Below are positions 1 through 5,202 of a stretch of 5,246 nucleotides of DNA, one piece after another (within the stretch, counting starts at the first letter, position 1; the number at the start of each line of letters is the position of its first letter). The notes under the pieces were generated by a model, which saw only the letters and a list, made by a program, of their open reading frames with translations, searched no databases and was not told the DNA's origin. The translations under genes and the position numbers were made by a program. Origin of the DNA: Gemmatimonadales bacterium (GTDB taxonomy: Bacteria; Gemmatimonadota; Gemmatimonadetes; Gemmatimonadales; GWC2-71-9); NCBI GenBank assembly GCA_030597435.1, contig JAUVRV010000247.1:1-5246 (forward strand), read 5' to 3'.

Positions 1-1099
1 ACATCTCAGCAAGCGCGTGTATCTGTTGTTCCTGCACTCCGGACATCTCACTCGCTCGAGCCGGCGTGTAATCGTCCAGGAAGCGTTCCAACTCTGCGAA
101 CGACGACTCACGTCCCTGGTCGCGGAAACCGTACCGCTCCGCAGGCCCGGCCGCGCCATCGGTGGCCAAGCCGTCAGCACCGAAGCAGCCGTACCCTATC
201 CGATCCAACTCCTCGATGCCGCGTCGGAAGACAACGTGCTCCCTGATGAACGCCTGGTCTACCTTGCCCTGCTTCACCAGGAGATGCAGAATGCCGTTAG
301 CGAGTGCCAGGTCGCCGTTGGGCGTGAACTGCACGTACATGTCGGAGTAGTCGGTCGTCGGTGTACGCCTGGTACCGATGTCCACGATGCGTACGCCGGG
401 ATTCTCCCTCTTGTTGGCCAGGATGCGAGAGAACAGCACCGGATGCATCTCGGCCATGTTGTTGCCCCAGAGGATGAAGTCGTCACCGGCCTCGAAGTCC
501 TCGTAACAGCCCATCGGCTCGTCGCTCTGGAACTGCGTCATGAAGCCCATCACCGCAGACGCCATGCAGAGCCGGGCGTTGGGCTCAACGTTGTTGCTGC
601 GCATGCCGGCGCGGAACCACTTGGTGACCGCGTAGCCATCGTGCACACCCCACTGCCCCGAACCGTAGAACGCAACCGATTCAGGGCCGCTCTGATCGAG
701 CGCTTCCTGATACTTCGATGCGATCAGATCGAACGCCTCGTCCCAGGAGATACGACTGAAGCCACGTCCATTCGCGTTGCGCAACATCGGGTAGCGTAGC
801 CTATCCTCGCCGTACAACATCGCAGGGAGGTGATAACCCTTCACGCACAGCATGCCGCGATTGACCGGACTTGCCGGATCGCCCCGAACCGCCATGATGC
901 GGCCGTCCTTGATACCAGCTTCGACACCGCAACCGGTTCCGCAATAGCGGCATGGAGCCTTCTTCCACTCGAGGTCTGCGTCAGCGAGCGAACTCTGGTT
1001 GGCTTGGATCCGACGGGCCGCTTCCTGGTCGGCACAAGAGAACGCTGCCACACCCGCCGATCCGGCGCCCACAACCTGTAAGAAACTTCTACGTTTCAT
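1..1099 (-). CDS. napA: Periplasmic nitrate reductase catalytic subunit, NapA-type (N-terminal part, cut by window edge)
   Basis: A 366-codon open frame runs off the left edge, so only about the first half of a usual NapA (roughly 750-830 residues) is present. NapA reduces nitrate to nitrite at a Mo-bis-MGD centre in the periplasm. I translated it by hand. A twin-arginine motif (KRRSFLQ, residues 2-8) and a short hydrophobic stretch indicate Tat export. Cys50, Cys53, Cys57 and Cys85 form the N-terminal [4Fe-4S] site, followed by Lys87. NARLCMASAV (174-183) carries the predicted Mo-ligand Cys178. DEPMGCYEDFEA and WGNNMAEMHP are NapA hallmarks that argue against a formate dehydrogenase. A stop (TGA) lies three codons upstream of the ATG in frame, so this is the most upstream start possible; the Shine-Dalgarno is weak. 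It is the last visible gene of the operon, 74 bases after the octaheme cytochrome. Cys22 follows AAFS, a poor lipobox. NapA-like enzymes with other substrates remain possible. Confidence 0.88.
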   Translation of the reverse strand, partial: MKRRSFLQVVGAGSAGVAAFSCADQEAARRIQANQSSLADADLEWKKAPCRYCGTGCGVEAGIKDGRIMAVRGDPASPVNRGMLCVKGYHLPAMLYGEDRLRYPMLRNANGRGFSRISWDEAFDLIASKYQEALDQSGPESVAFYGSGQWGVHDGYAVTKWFRAGMRSNNVEPNARLCMASAVMGFMTQFQSDEPMGCYEDFEAGDDFILWGNNMAEMHPVLFSRILANKRENPGVRIVDIGTRRTPTTDYSDMYVQFTPNGDLALANGILHLLVKQGKVDQAFIREHVVFRRGIEELDRIGYGCFGADGLATDGAAGPAERYGFRDQGRESSFAELERFLDDYTPARASEMSGVQEQQIHALAEM

Positions 1100-1173
1100 A
1101 AAGACTCACTCTTCACAATTGTTGCGTGTTCGTCCGTTGTGTCCCTAACTCTCACTCTCGTGCTACGGGTGAC
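1100..1173 (-). other. Intergenic spacer between octaheme cytochrome and napA
   Basis: This 74-base gap lies inside the minus-strand operon. I see no hairpin followed by a T-run and no convincing promoter. The only local pattern is the short pyrimidine-rich duplication around 1149-1159 (ctctcactctc). It is therefore most simply a spacer, with napA co-transcribed with the genes upstream. The bases just before the napA ATG read gaagagtgag on the minus strand, a weak ribosome-binding sequence. Confidence 0.5.
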
Positions 1174-2814
1174 TCAACGATTGGGCACGCCGTAACGGCG
1201 TTCCATCGCCTGACGAATTGCCTCAGTTTGGGCCTCCGCTCCCTCCTCGAACCAGATGTGCTCCGGTCGTGACAGGATCCCGTCTATCACCGCATTGACG
1301 GCGTTGGCTGCCGAGCGTCTTCCTCCTGCTGCTGCATGCTGCGCTATCTCTCGCGCCTGGGGAATCAGCGCCATGTAGAACCGCTCGGCCACTTCGTACA
1401 TGCCGTGCCAGTGGGTGTAGTCCGGCGCCATCATCGAAGCTCCGTGCCGTGCTCTGCGCCCTTCGTGATGCCACAGGTAGAACCAGGACCACTCGATTTC
1501 CTCGTCGAAGTTGGTCGGCGTGCGCAGGCCATTGTCGACCAAGGCAGCCATGATCTGAAGTCCCGGCTTGGCGAACTTCTCGTTGAAAAGGACGACCAAG
1601 TTATCGTACTGCTTGTAGAACGAGTTGACGTAGTCGTCGGTGTGACAGTTGGAACAGACGTCTTTCATGCGGTCGCGCTTCTGGTTCCACGAGTCGTGAA
1701 TCAATGCACGGCGAGCCTCGGGATCAGTTTCGGTGACGATCTCGTGGTTGATGTCTGTATCCATCGCCAGGCTCACAGGCGGACGGTTGGTCCACGAGAT
1801 ACGTTCACCTGGATCGTGCGTGATCCTACCACCGTTCCTGATGTTGCCCGACATGTGACACGTGGCGCAGGTCGGGGCCGCGGAGTAGTCCTCGCCCAGC
1901 ACCCAGTTCTCTGCGTCCAAGTTCATGTCGTCTTTCAAATCGCGGAACGCGATGCCGTGCTTGGATTCTTCGTAGATCTCTTTCTGTGGATGGTCCGGAC
2001 CCAAGTGGCACTTGCCGCAGTTTTCGGGCTGACGCGCACGACGGGGCGAGAAATCGTGGCGACTGTGACACGCGGTGCATGACCCTTTCGAGCCGTCCAG
2101 GTTGAGGCGCCCGATACCTGTGTTGGGCCAGGTCCGCGAGTTGATCAGCGGACGACCATTCTCATCGCGCGCGATCCGGCCAACGGCGTCGAGATTGGTG
2201 GGTATCCCGTTCTCATCGGGCTGCAGGTCGTCCACCGTGACCACACCGCCATCGGTCGCATCCAAAGCAACCTTGGCACCATGGCACTGTTGACAGCCGG
2301 AGTTGGCACTGGCGTAACCGTTCACCACCTGGATCGCCCTGCCCGGTGTAGGCGAATGCGGATTGAAGTCCATCCGCGCACCCTCGACCGTCTCGGCCAG
2401 GAAGTTGTCCAACGACGCCAGGATATTGCCCGCAGCCGCGTGGTGGCTCTGAGCAAATTCGTCGGCTTCCGCGTCGTGACAGTTGGCACAGTCCCGCGGC
2501 GTCACCACCGTCGCTATCTGTACGCCGTGATGCAGATAGGAGTCCGCCTCTTCCCGATCGGCCGCGTGACAGCTGTAGCAGCCGACGCCGCGTTCGGCGT
2601 GGGTGCTGCCGGTCCAGTGCGAAACGATACCTGGGTTTTCCTCCGCATGGCAGTCGACGCAGGCCTTCGAATCCGAGGGAACCGCTATGTGCGGGCCTCT
2701 CAGGCCGGCCTCTTCTGCCTTGCGTGCCGTTTCCATGCGCTGCACGAAAACGAGAGAGAGAAGAAACAGGCCACCCAGGGCAGCGATGATTACGCGTTTT
2801 ATCTCGAGTGTCAT
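1174..2814 (-). CDS. Octaheme cytochrome c, hydroxylamine oxidoreductase (HAO)-like, membrane-anchored
   Basis: This 546-residue protein has eight CxxCH haem c motifs, with first cysteines at residues 52, 79, 109, 174, 246, 266, 316 and 387. A hydrophobic N-terminus (about 8-25) without a clear cleavage site suggests a membrane anchor facing the periplasm. Haem spacing, SRHDFS after motif 5, the Asp274-His275 pair after motif 6, ESKHG (283-287) and DYTHWHG (465-471) place it in the HAO family. In that family motif 4 is the catalytic haem. A long segment between motifs 4 and 5, with TWPNTGIGR, resembles the epsilonproteobacterial (epsilon-Hao) branch, proposed to reduce nitrite or hydroxylamine to ammonium. 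Ammonia oxidisers use HAO oxidatively, so direction is uncertain. The ATG has an upstream in-frame stop (TAG) four codons away and AGGGG six bases before it. The gene sits between cytochrome b and napA, where a c-type cytochrome partner is expected. Confidence 0.9.
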   Translation of the reverse strand: MTLEIKRVIIAALGGLFLLSLVFVQRMETARKAEEAGLRGPHIAVPSDSKACVDCHAEENPGIVSHWTGSTHAERGVGCYSCHAADREEADSYLHHGVQIATVVTPRDCANCHDAEADEFAQSHHAAAGNILASLDNFLAETVEGARMDFNPHSPTPGRAIQVVNGYASANSGCQQCHGAKVALDATDGGVVTVDDLQPDENGIPTNLDAVGRIARDENGRPLINSRTWPNTGIGRLNLDGSKGSCTACHSRHDFSPRRARQPENCGKCHLGPDHPQKEIYEESKHGIAFRDLKDDMNLDAENWVLGEDYSAAPTCATCHMSGNIRNGGRITHDPGERISWTNRPPVSLAMDTDINHEIVTETDPEARRALIHDSWNQKRDRMKDVCSNCHTDDYVNSFYKQYDNLVVLFNEKFAKPGLQIMAALVDNGLRTPTNFDEEIEWSWFYLWHHEGRRARHGASMMAPDYTHWHGMYEVAERFYMALIPQAREIAQHAAAGGRRSAANAVNAVIDGILSRPEHIWFEEGAEAQTEAIRQAMERRYGVPNR

Positions 2815-2908
2815 AGATGTCCCCTATGCAAGCGATCCTGGCAGATCAGATCGTTCCACCTCATATCGCTCATAGAACCGCAGTTGCGCCTTTTGCGGCG
2901 TTACACAA
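2815..2908 (-). other. Intergenic spacer between cytochrome b and octaheme cytochrome
   Basis: This is a 94-base gap inside the operon. It holds one small inverted repeat, CGCC-TTTTGC-GGCG (2887-2900), with only four base pairs and no following T-run on the minus strand, so I do not call it a terminator. No clear promoter was seen. The end nearest the octaheme gene contains its ribosome-binding site. Confidence 0.45.
2821..2825 (-). promoter_or_regulatory. Ribosome-binding site of the octaheme cytochrome gene
   Basis: On the minus strand AGGGG lies six bases before the ATG at 2814. Together with the in-frame TAG four codons upstream it fixes the start of the octaheme gene. Confidence 0.6.
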
Positions 2909-3958
2909 TCAATGCCTTGCTACAGCTTCCCACACGGTCAGACTGATGACCGCAAGTACGCCGAACACCCCCACCCAAACACTGGCCTCCTGGAACTTCG
3001 TGTGCTTGCGGAACCAGCCATCAATGAATGGCCAAGTGAACATCGTGAAGATGATGAAGCCCATGCTGAGTATCGCGGCCGTGCCACCGAAAAGCTTCAG
3101 CCAACGGAATGCCACGTAGAAAAACCACTCCGGCTTGATCACCTCCGGCGTCTGCAGCGGGTTCGCCTGTGGGCCCATGGTGGCCGGGAAGATCGTCGCC
3201 AACGCACTCAACAGAATCATCAACACGAGACCGATGATCAGCTCGGTGTATAGGTGGTCGGGGAAGAAGTTGAAAGTCTTGGGCGTTCCACCCTCTTCAT
3301 CCTTGAACCTGAACTCGGTGATTCCCTGCAACCGGATGACAGTAATGTGAAGCGCTATCAACATGACGATCGTCACGGGGAGAACTGCCGCATGCAGAAT
3401 GAAGAAACGGGATAGAGTTGCTTCGTTATATTCCGACCCCGCCAGCATCATGTTCTTCAAGAAGGGACCGATCAGCGGTGTAGTGTCGGCAATGTTGGCT
3501 CCGACCGTAGCTCCCCAGAAACTGAGTTGCTCGAACACGAGGCTGTAGCCCGTGAATCCCGTCATGAGGGTGCAGATCAGGAGACTCATCCCAATGAACC
3601 AGTTGATTTCGCGCGGCCTCCTGTACGCCCCGGTGAAGAACACCCGGATCTGGTGCAGGATCACTGCCGCAATCATCAACGTTGCAGCCCATTTGTGCAC
3701 GCTCCGGATGAACCAGCCAAACGCGACTTCGTTGGTAATGAACTCTACGGACCGATAGGCGGTCGCCGGCGATGCCTCGTAGTAGAAGGCGAGCAGAATC
3801 CCAGTGAAGATCTGGACAATGAACAGGTACGCCGGCGTTCCCCCCAGGGCGAACCACCAGCGCTTCAGGTGATAAGGGACCGGCTCGTTTGTGAGTTCCT
3901 TGAACTGTCTACCCGAGACAGGCAGACGCTCGCCGACCCAGCGGCTGACGGCGTTCAT
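2909..3958 (-). CDS. Cytochrome b of a Rieske/cytochrome b complex (b6 plus subunit IV fusion type)
   Basis: This 349-residue membrane protein carries the quinol-oxidising and b-haem part of a bc/b6f-type complex. His88 and His102 on helix B, and His189 and His204 on helix D, are the expected ligands of two b haems. The second pair has 14 intervening residues, the b6-type spacing, rather than 13 as in bc1. I count about seven membrane helices (near 41-60, 84-106, 119-141, 185-208, 237-257, 287-308 and 326-345), which fits b6 (four) fused to subunit IV (three). The Qo-site motif is PEWF (276-279) where PEWY is usual. The cysteine that binds haem ci in b6f proteins appears to be Ala37 (in FALGG). 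The start codon overlaps the Rieske stop as ATGA with no separate Shine-Dalgarno, suggesting translational coupling. No cytochrome c1 or f gene follows; the octaheme cytochrome does. Confidence 0.93.
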   Translation of the reverse strand: MNAVSRWVGERLPVSGRQFKELTNEPVPYHLKRWWFALGGTPAYLFIVQIFTGILLAFYYEASPATAYRSVEFITNEVAFGWFIRSVHKWAATLMIAAVILHQIRVFFTGAYRRPREINWFIGMSLLICTLMTGFTGYSLVFEQLSFWGATVGANIADTTPLIGPFLKNMMLAGSEYNEATLSRFFILHAAVLPVTIVMLIALHITVIRLQGITEFRFKDEEGGTPKTFNFFPDHLYTELIIGLVLMILLSALATIFPATMGPQANPLQTPEVIKPEWFFYVAFRWLKLFGGTAAILSMGFIIFTMFTWPFIDGWFRKHTKFQEASVWVGVFGVLAVISLTVWEAVARH

Positions 3959-4611
3959 GTGAGTGGCGGCCGCGGATCACTGGACGATCGCGGATCTCCG
4001 GCCCCGCCCCCCAATGCGTAGCCGGTTTGCTGGCAGCCGAGGCAGGGGTCGTGGCCGGGCCCGTTGATGCCGTCGTCCGCAGCCAGGACCTCTCCTTTGG
4101 GCTCGGCTCCGGCCAATCGGTTTGGTGGTACCGCGATGCTCAGGAGATCGCTCTCGACCTTGAGTTCGTATCGCGACAGCGACTGGCCCGCCTCACCTGG
4201 GGGACCTCCGATGGCAACGCCTGAGGGATCGAACACACCACTGTGGCAAGGACAGAAAAACCGGTTGTTCTGCTGCTCCCACCGCACCTGACATCCCAGG
4301 TGGGGACATACGCTGGAGAGCGCAATGAAATCGTCGGCATCACCGTTGCGAGCTTGCCGCGTGATGTTGATGGTCTCGCCAGAGGGGCCACGATAGCGAA
4401 TCGATTCCCCAACACGGACCCGGTTGGTCTCGGTCACGAACAGCCACAAACGATCGTCGGTGTTGGTGGGATAGAGAAAGCGCAGTGATATCGCCGCGAA
4501 ACCTCCATACCCTCCAACAATCCCGGCCACCATGGCCGCCTTGGAGGCTTTGCCTAAAAACTTCCTGCGGTCCTGGGCGTCCTGTTCTTCTCGATTGTCT
4601 GTGTTTGCCAT
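3955..4611 (-). CDS. Rieske [2Fe-2S] iron-sulfur protein of the cytochrome b complex
   Basis: This 218-residue protein moves electrons from quinol at the cytochrome b Qo site to a periplasmic cytochrome. RRKFLG (15-20) is a Tat-type motif, followed by one membrane helix (about 25-47) that would stay as an anchor. The cluster-binding loops are CPHLGC (102-107) and CPCHSG (120-125): Cys102, His104, Cys120 and His123 are the predicted ligands, and Cys107 and Cys122 the stabilising disulfide. GGPPGEAGQ (135-143) corresponds to the usual Pro loop. The Rieske fold should end near residue 163; about 55 further residues, low in complexity and including CLGC (190-193), form an unusual tail. An in-frame TAG lies four codons before the ATG, and starting at the next Met (27) would lose the Tat motif, so this start is secure despite no visible Shine-Dalgarno. 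It is the first gene of the operon. Confidence 0.94.
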   Translation of the reverse strand: MANTDNREEQDAQDRRKFLGKASKAAMVAGIVGGYGGFAAISLRFLYPTNTDDRLWLFVTETNRVRVGESIRYRGPSGETINITRQARNGDADDFIALSSVCPHLGCQVRWEQQNNRFFCPCHSGVFDPSGVAIGGPPGEAGQSLSRYELKVESDLLSIAVPPNRLAGAEPKGEVLAADDGINGPGHDPCLGCQQTGYALGGGAGDPRSSSDPRPPLT

Positions 4612-4674
4612 AGTGGAGATCTACAATACAGTCGGTACGCGGCGATGCAAGTATGCCGGCGTGCCACTTGGGAT

Positions 4675-4703
4675 TTGCAATCAGTTAAACATGACATTAT
4701 CAT
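4675..4703 (+). promoter_or_regulatory. Candidate sigma70-type promoter for the Rrf2 gene
   Basis: TTGCAA (4675-4680) as -35 and TATCAT (4698-4703) as -10 are separated by exactly 17 bases. They match the consensus at four of six and five of six positions. Transcription would start near 4710, leaving a leader of roughly 55 bases before the Rrf2 start. The prediction is by eye only. Confidence 0.5.
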
Positions 4704-4709
4704 GATGTT
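4688..4709. promoter_or_regulatory. Imperfect palindrome, candidate Rrf2/NsrR-type operator
   Basis: The 22 bases run from AACAT to ATGTT and are symmetric at 14 positions. Within them a 15-base palindrome, ACATTATCATGATGT (4694-4708), centred at 4701, matches its complement at 12 of 14 non-central bases. Size and AT-richness fit an operator for a dimeric Rrf2 protein. It covers the predicted -10 of the Rrf2 gene and the start region of the leftward candidate promoter, so a bound repressor could block both directions. Which protein binds is inferred from the neighbour only. Confidence 0.5.
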
Positions 4710-4713
4710 ATCG

Positions 4714-4742
4714 AGAATATACAGTTGAGCGCCTCCACGCAA
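4714..4742 (-). promoter_or_regulatory. Weak candidate promoter for the Rieske-cytochrome b-octaheme-nap operon
   Basis: On the minus strand TTGCGT (4742-4737) and TATTCT (4719-4714) are 17 bases apart, each only a partial consensus match. Transcription would begin near 4707, inside the palindrome. Other placements closer to the Rieske gene are possible, for example TTGCAT with TATTGT, so this is tentative. Confidence 0.25.
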
Positions 4743-4752
4743 GGGCCATTCT

Positions 4753-4759
4753 AGGAGGA
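4753..4759 (+). promoter_or_regulatory. Strong Shine-Dalgarno deciding the Rrf2 start
   Basis: AGGAGGA ends six bases before the ATA codon at 4766. It is the only strong ribosome-binding sequence ahead of this frame, and it places initiation at that ATA rather than at the in-frame TTG at 4853. Confidence 0.65.
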
Positions 4760-4765
4760 AGAACC

Positions 4766-5161
4766 ATACTTTCCGGCACAGCGCAGTATGCGCTCCGCGC
4801 AGTCGTACACCTCGCCCAGAGTGGCTCGGAGGAGCCTGTCCGTGCCTCCGAGTTGGCTGCTGCGGCCGACGTCCCTCCGAACTACATGGGGAAGATCCTC
4901 CACGCCCTGGTCCGGTCCGGCATCCTGAGGTCTGTCCGCGGCAAACATGGCGGATTCGACCTGGCTATGCCGGCCGATCAGCTCTCGTTACGCGATATCG
5001 TGTCACAATTCGACGATATCGGCGAAGGCCGAAGATGTCTGCTCGGGAGAGCCCAGTGTAGCGATCTCGACCCCTGCCCAACTCACGAGCGATGGGGTGA
5101 GGTAGCGGAGCGGATCGACGAGTTCTTCCGCACGACTACCGTGGCTGACTTGATGGATTGA
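4766..5161 (+). CDS. Rrf2-family Fe-S transcriptional regulator, NsrR/IscR-like, with apparent ATA start
   Basis: The predicted protein has 131 residues, usual for Rrf2 regulators. It opens with LSGTAQYALRAVVHLA, the typical first helix of the family, so the true start lies at the ATA (4766). A start at the TTG at 4853 would remove 29 residues, including part of the winged helix-turn-helix. No in-frame ATG, GTG or TTG exists between the upstream stop (TGA at 4703) and 4853. The recognition region (about 27-70) ends in the wing SVRGKHGGF. Cys91, Cys98 and Cys104 (spacings of six and five residues) fit the three cysteines that hold an Fe-S cluster in NsrR and IscR, and CPTHERWG follows as in many relatives. 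The gene diverges from the Rieske operon and probably controls it, itself, or the gene downstream. The signal could be NO, as in NsrR, or Fe-S supply or redox state; the sequence does not decide. Confidence 0.88.
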   Translation: MLSGTAQYALRAVVHLAQSGSEEPVRASELAAAADVPPNYMGKILHALVRSGILRSVRGKHGGFDLAMPADQLSLRDIVSQFDDIGEGRRCLLGRAQCSDLDPCPTHERWGEVAERIDEFFRTTTVADLMD

Positions 5162-5166
5162 CCCAG

Positions 5167-5184
5167 CGAGCCGTACTCGGCTCG
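5167..5184 (+). repeat. Perfect hairpin between the Rrf2 gene and the next gene
   Basis: CGAGCCG (5167-5173) and CGGCTCG (5178-5184) form a perfect seven-base-pair, GC-rich stem with a TACT loop. It is followed by ATAAGGAG, not a T-run, so it is not a classic intrinsic terminator. It sits six bases after the Rrf2 stop and just ahead of the next gene's ribosome-binding site, and could protect the upstream mRNA or tune downstream translation. Confidence 0.5.
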
Positions 5185-5186
5185 AT

Positions 5187-5192
5187 AAGGAG
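5187..5192 (+). promoter_or_regulatory. Ribosome-binding site of the downstream gene
   Basis: AAGGAG lies ten bases before the ATG at 5203 and two bases after the hairpin stem. This supports the ATG as a real start and co-transcription with the Rrf2 gene. Confidence 0.6.
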
Positions 5193-5202
5193 ATAGCAGG
5201 AC

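Larger units (their letters stand above)
4612..4765. other. Divergent control region between the Rieske operon and the Rrf2 gene
   Basis: This 154-base region must hold the promoters of both transcription units. Its middle, about 4675-4720, is more AT-rich than its surroundings. It contains a sigma70-like promoter facing right, a weaker candidate facing left, and an imperfect palindrome lying over both core regions. I found no plausible coding frame of its own. A 62-codon minus frame begins here but runs out of frame into the Rieske gene. Confidence 0.75.

Noticed and set aside
17..799. 260-codon plus-strand open frame
   Set aside because: It lies antisense to the NapA frame, which has unmistakable Fe-S and Mo-binding motifs. 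Its product shows no recognisable domain and looks like a GC-driven shadow.
1336..2082. 248-codon plus-strand open frame
   Set aside because: It is antisense to the octaheme cytochrome, whose CxxCH motifs lie on the minus strand. The plus-strand product is Val/Arg-rich without any motif.
2887..2900. Inverted repeat as a terminator between cytochrome b and the octaheme gene
   Set aside because: It has only four base pairs and no T-run on the transcribed strand, so it is too weak to call.
2281..2946. 221-codon plus-strand open frame
   Set aside because: It is antisense to the N-terminal part of the octaheme gene, the spacer and the cytochrome b end, with no family signature or good ribosome-binding site.
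3527..4021. 164-codon plus-strand open frame
   Set aside because: It is antisense to cytochrome b and the Rieske end. The composition is charged and proline-rich, as expected from the reverse of membrane-protein codons.
4096..4122. Haem c site in the Rieske tail (CLGC)
   Set aside because: The second cysteine is followed by glutamine, not histidine, so it is not a CxxCH motif.
4554..4742. 62-codon minus-strand frame crossing the Rieske start
   Set aside because: It is in a different frame from the Rieske protein, starts in the promoter region and resembles nothing known.
4853..5161. TTG start for the Rrf2 gene
   Set aside because: It would remove the conserved first helix and part of the DNA-binding domain, and it has no Shine-Dalgarno at proper spacing; the ATA at 4766 with AGGAGGA fits better.
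5167..5192. Hairpin as an intrinsic terminator after the Rrf2 gene
   Set aside because: The stem is followed by ATAAGGAG and not a T-run, and the next gene starts within 20 bases, so read-through is more likely.
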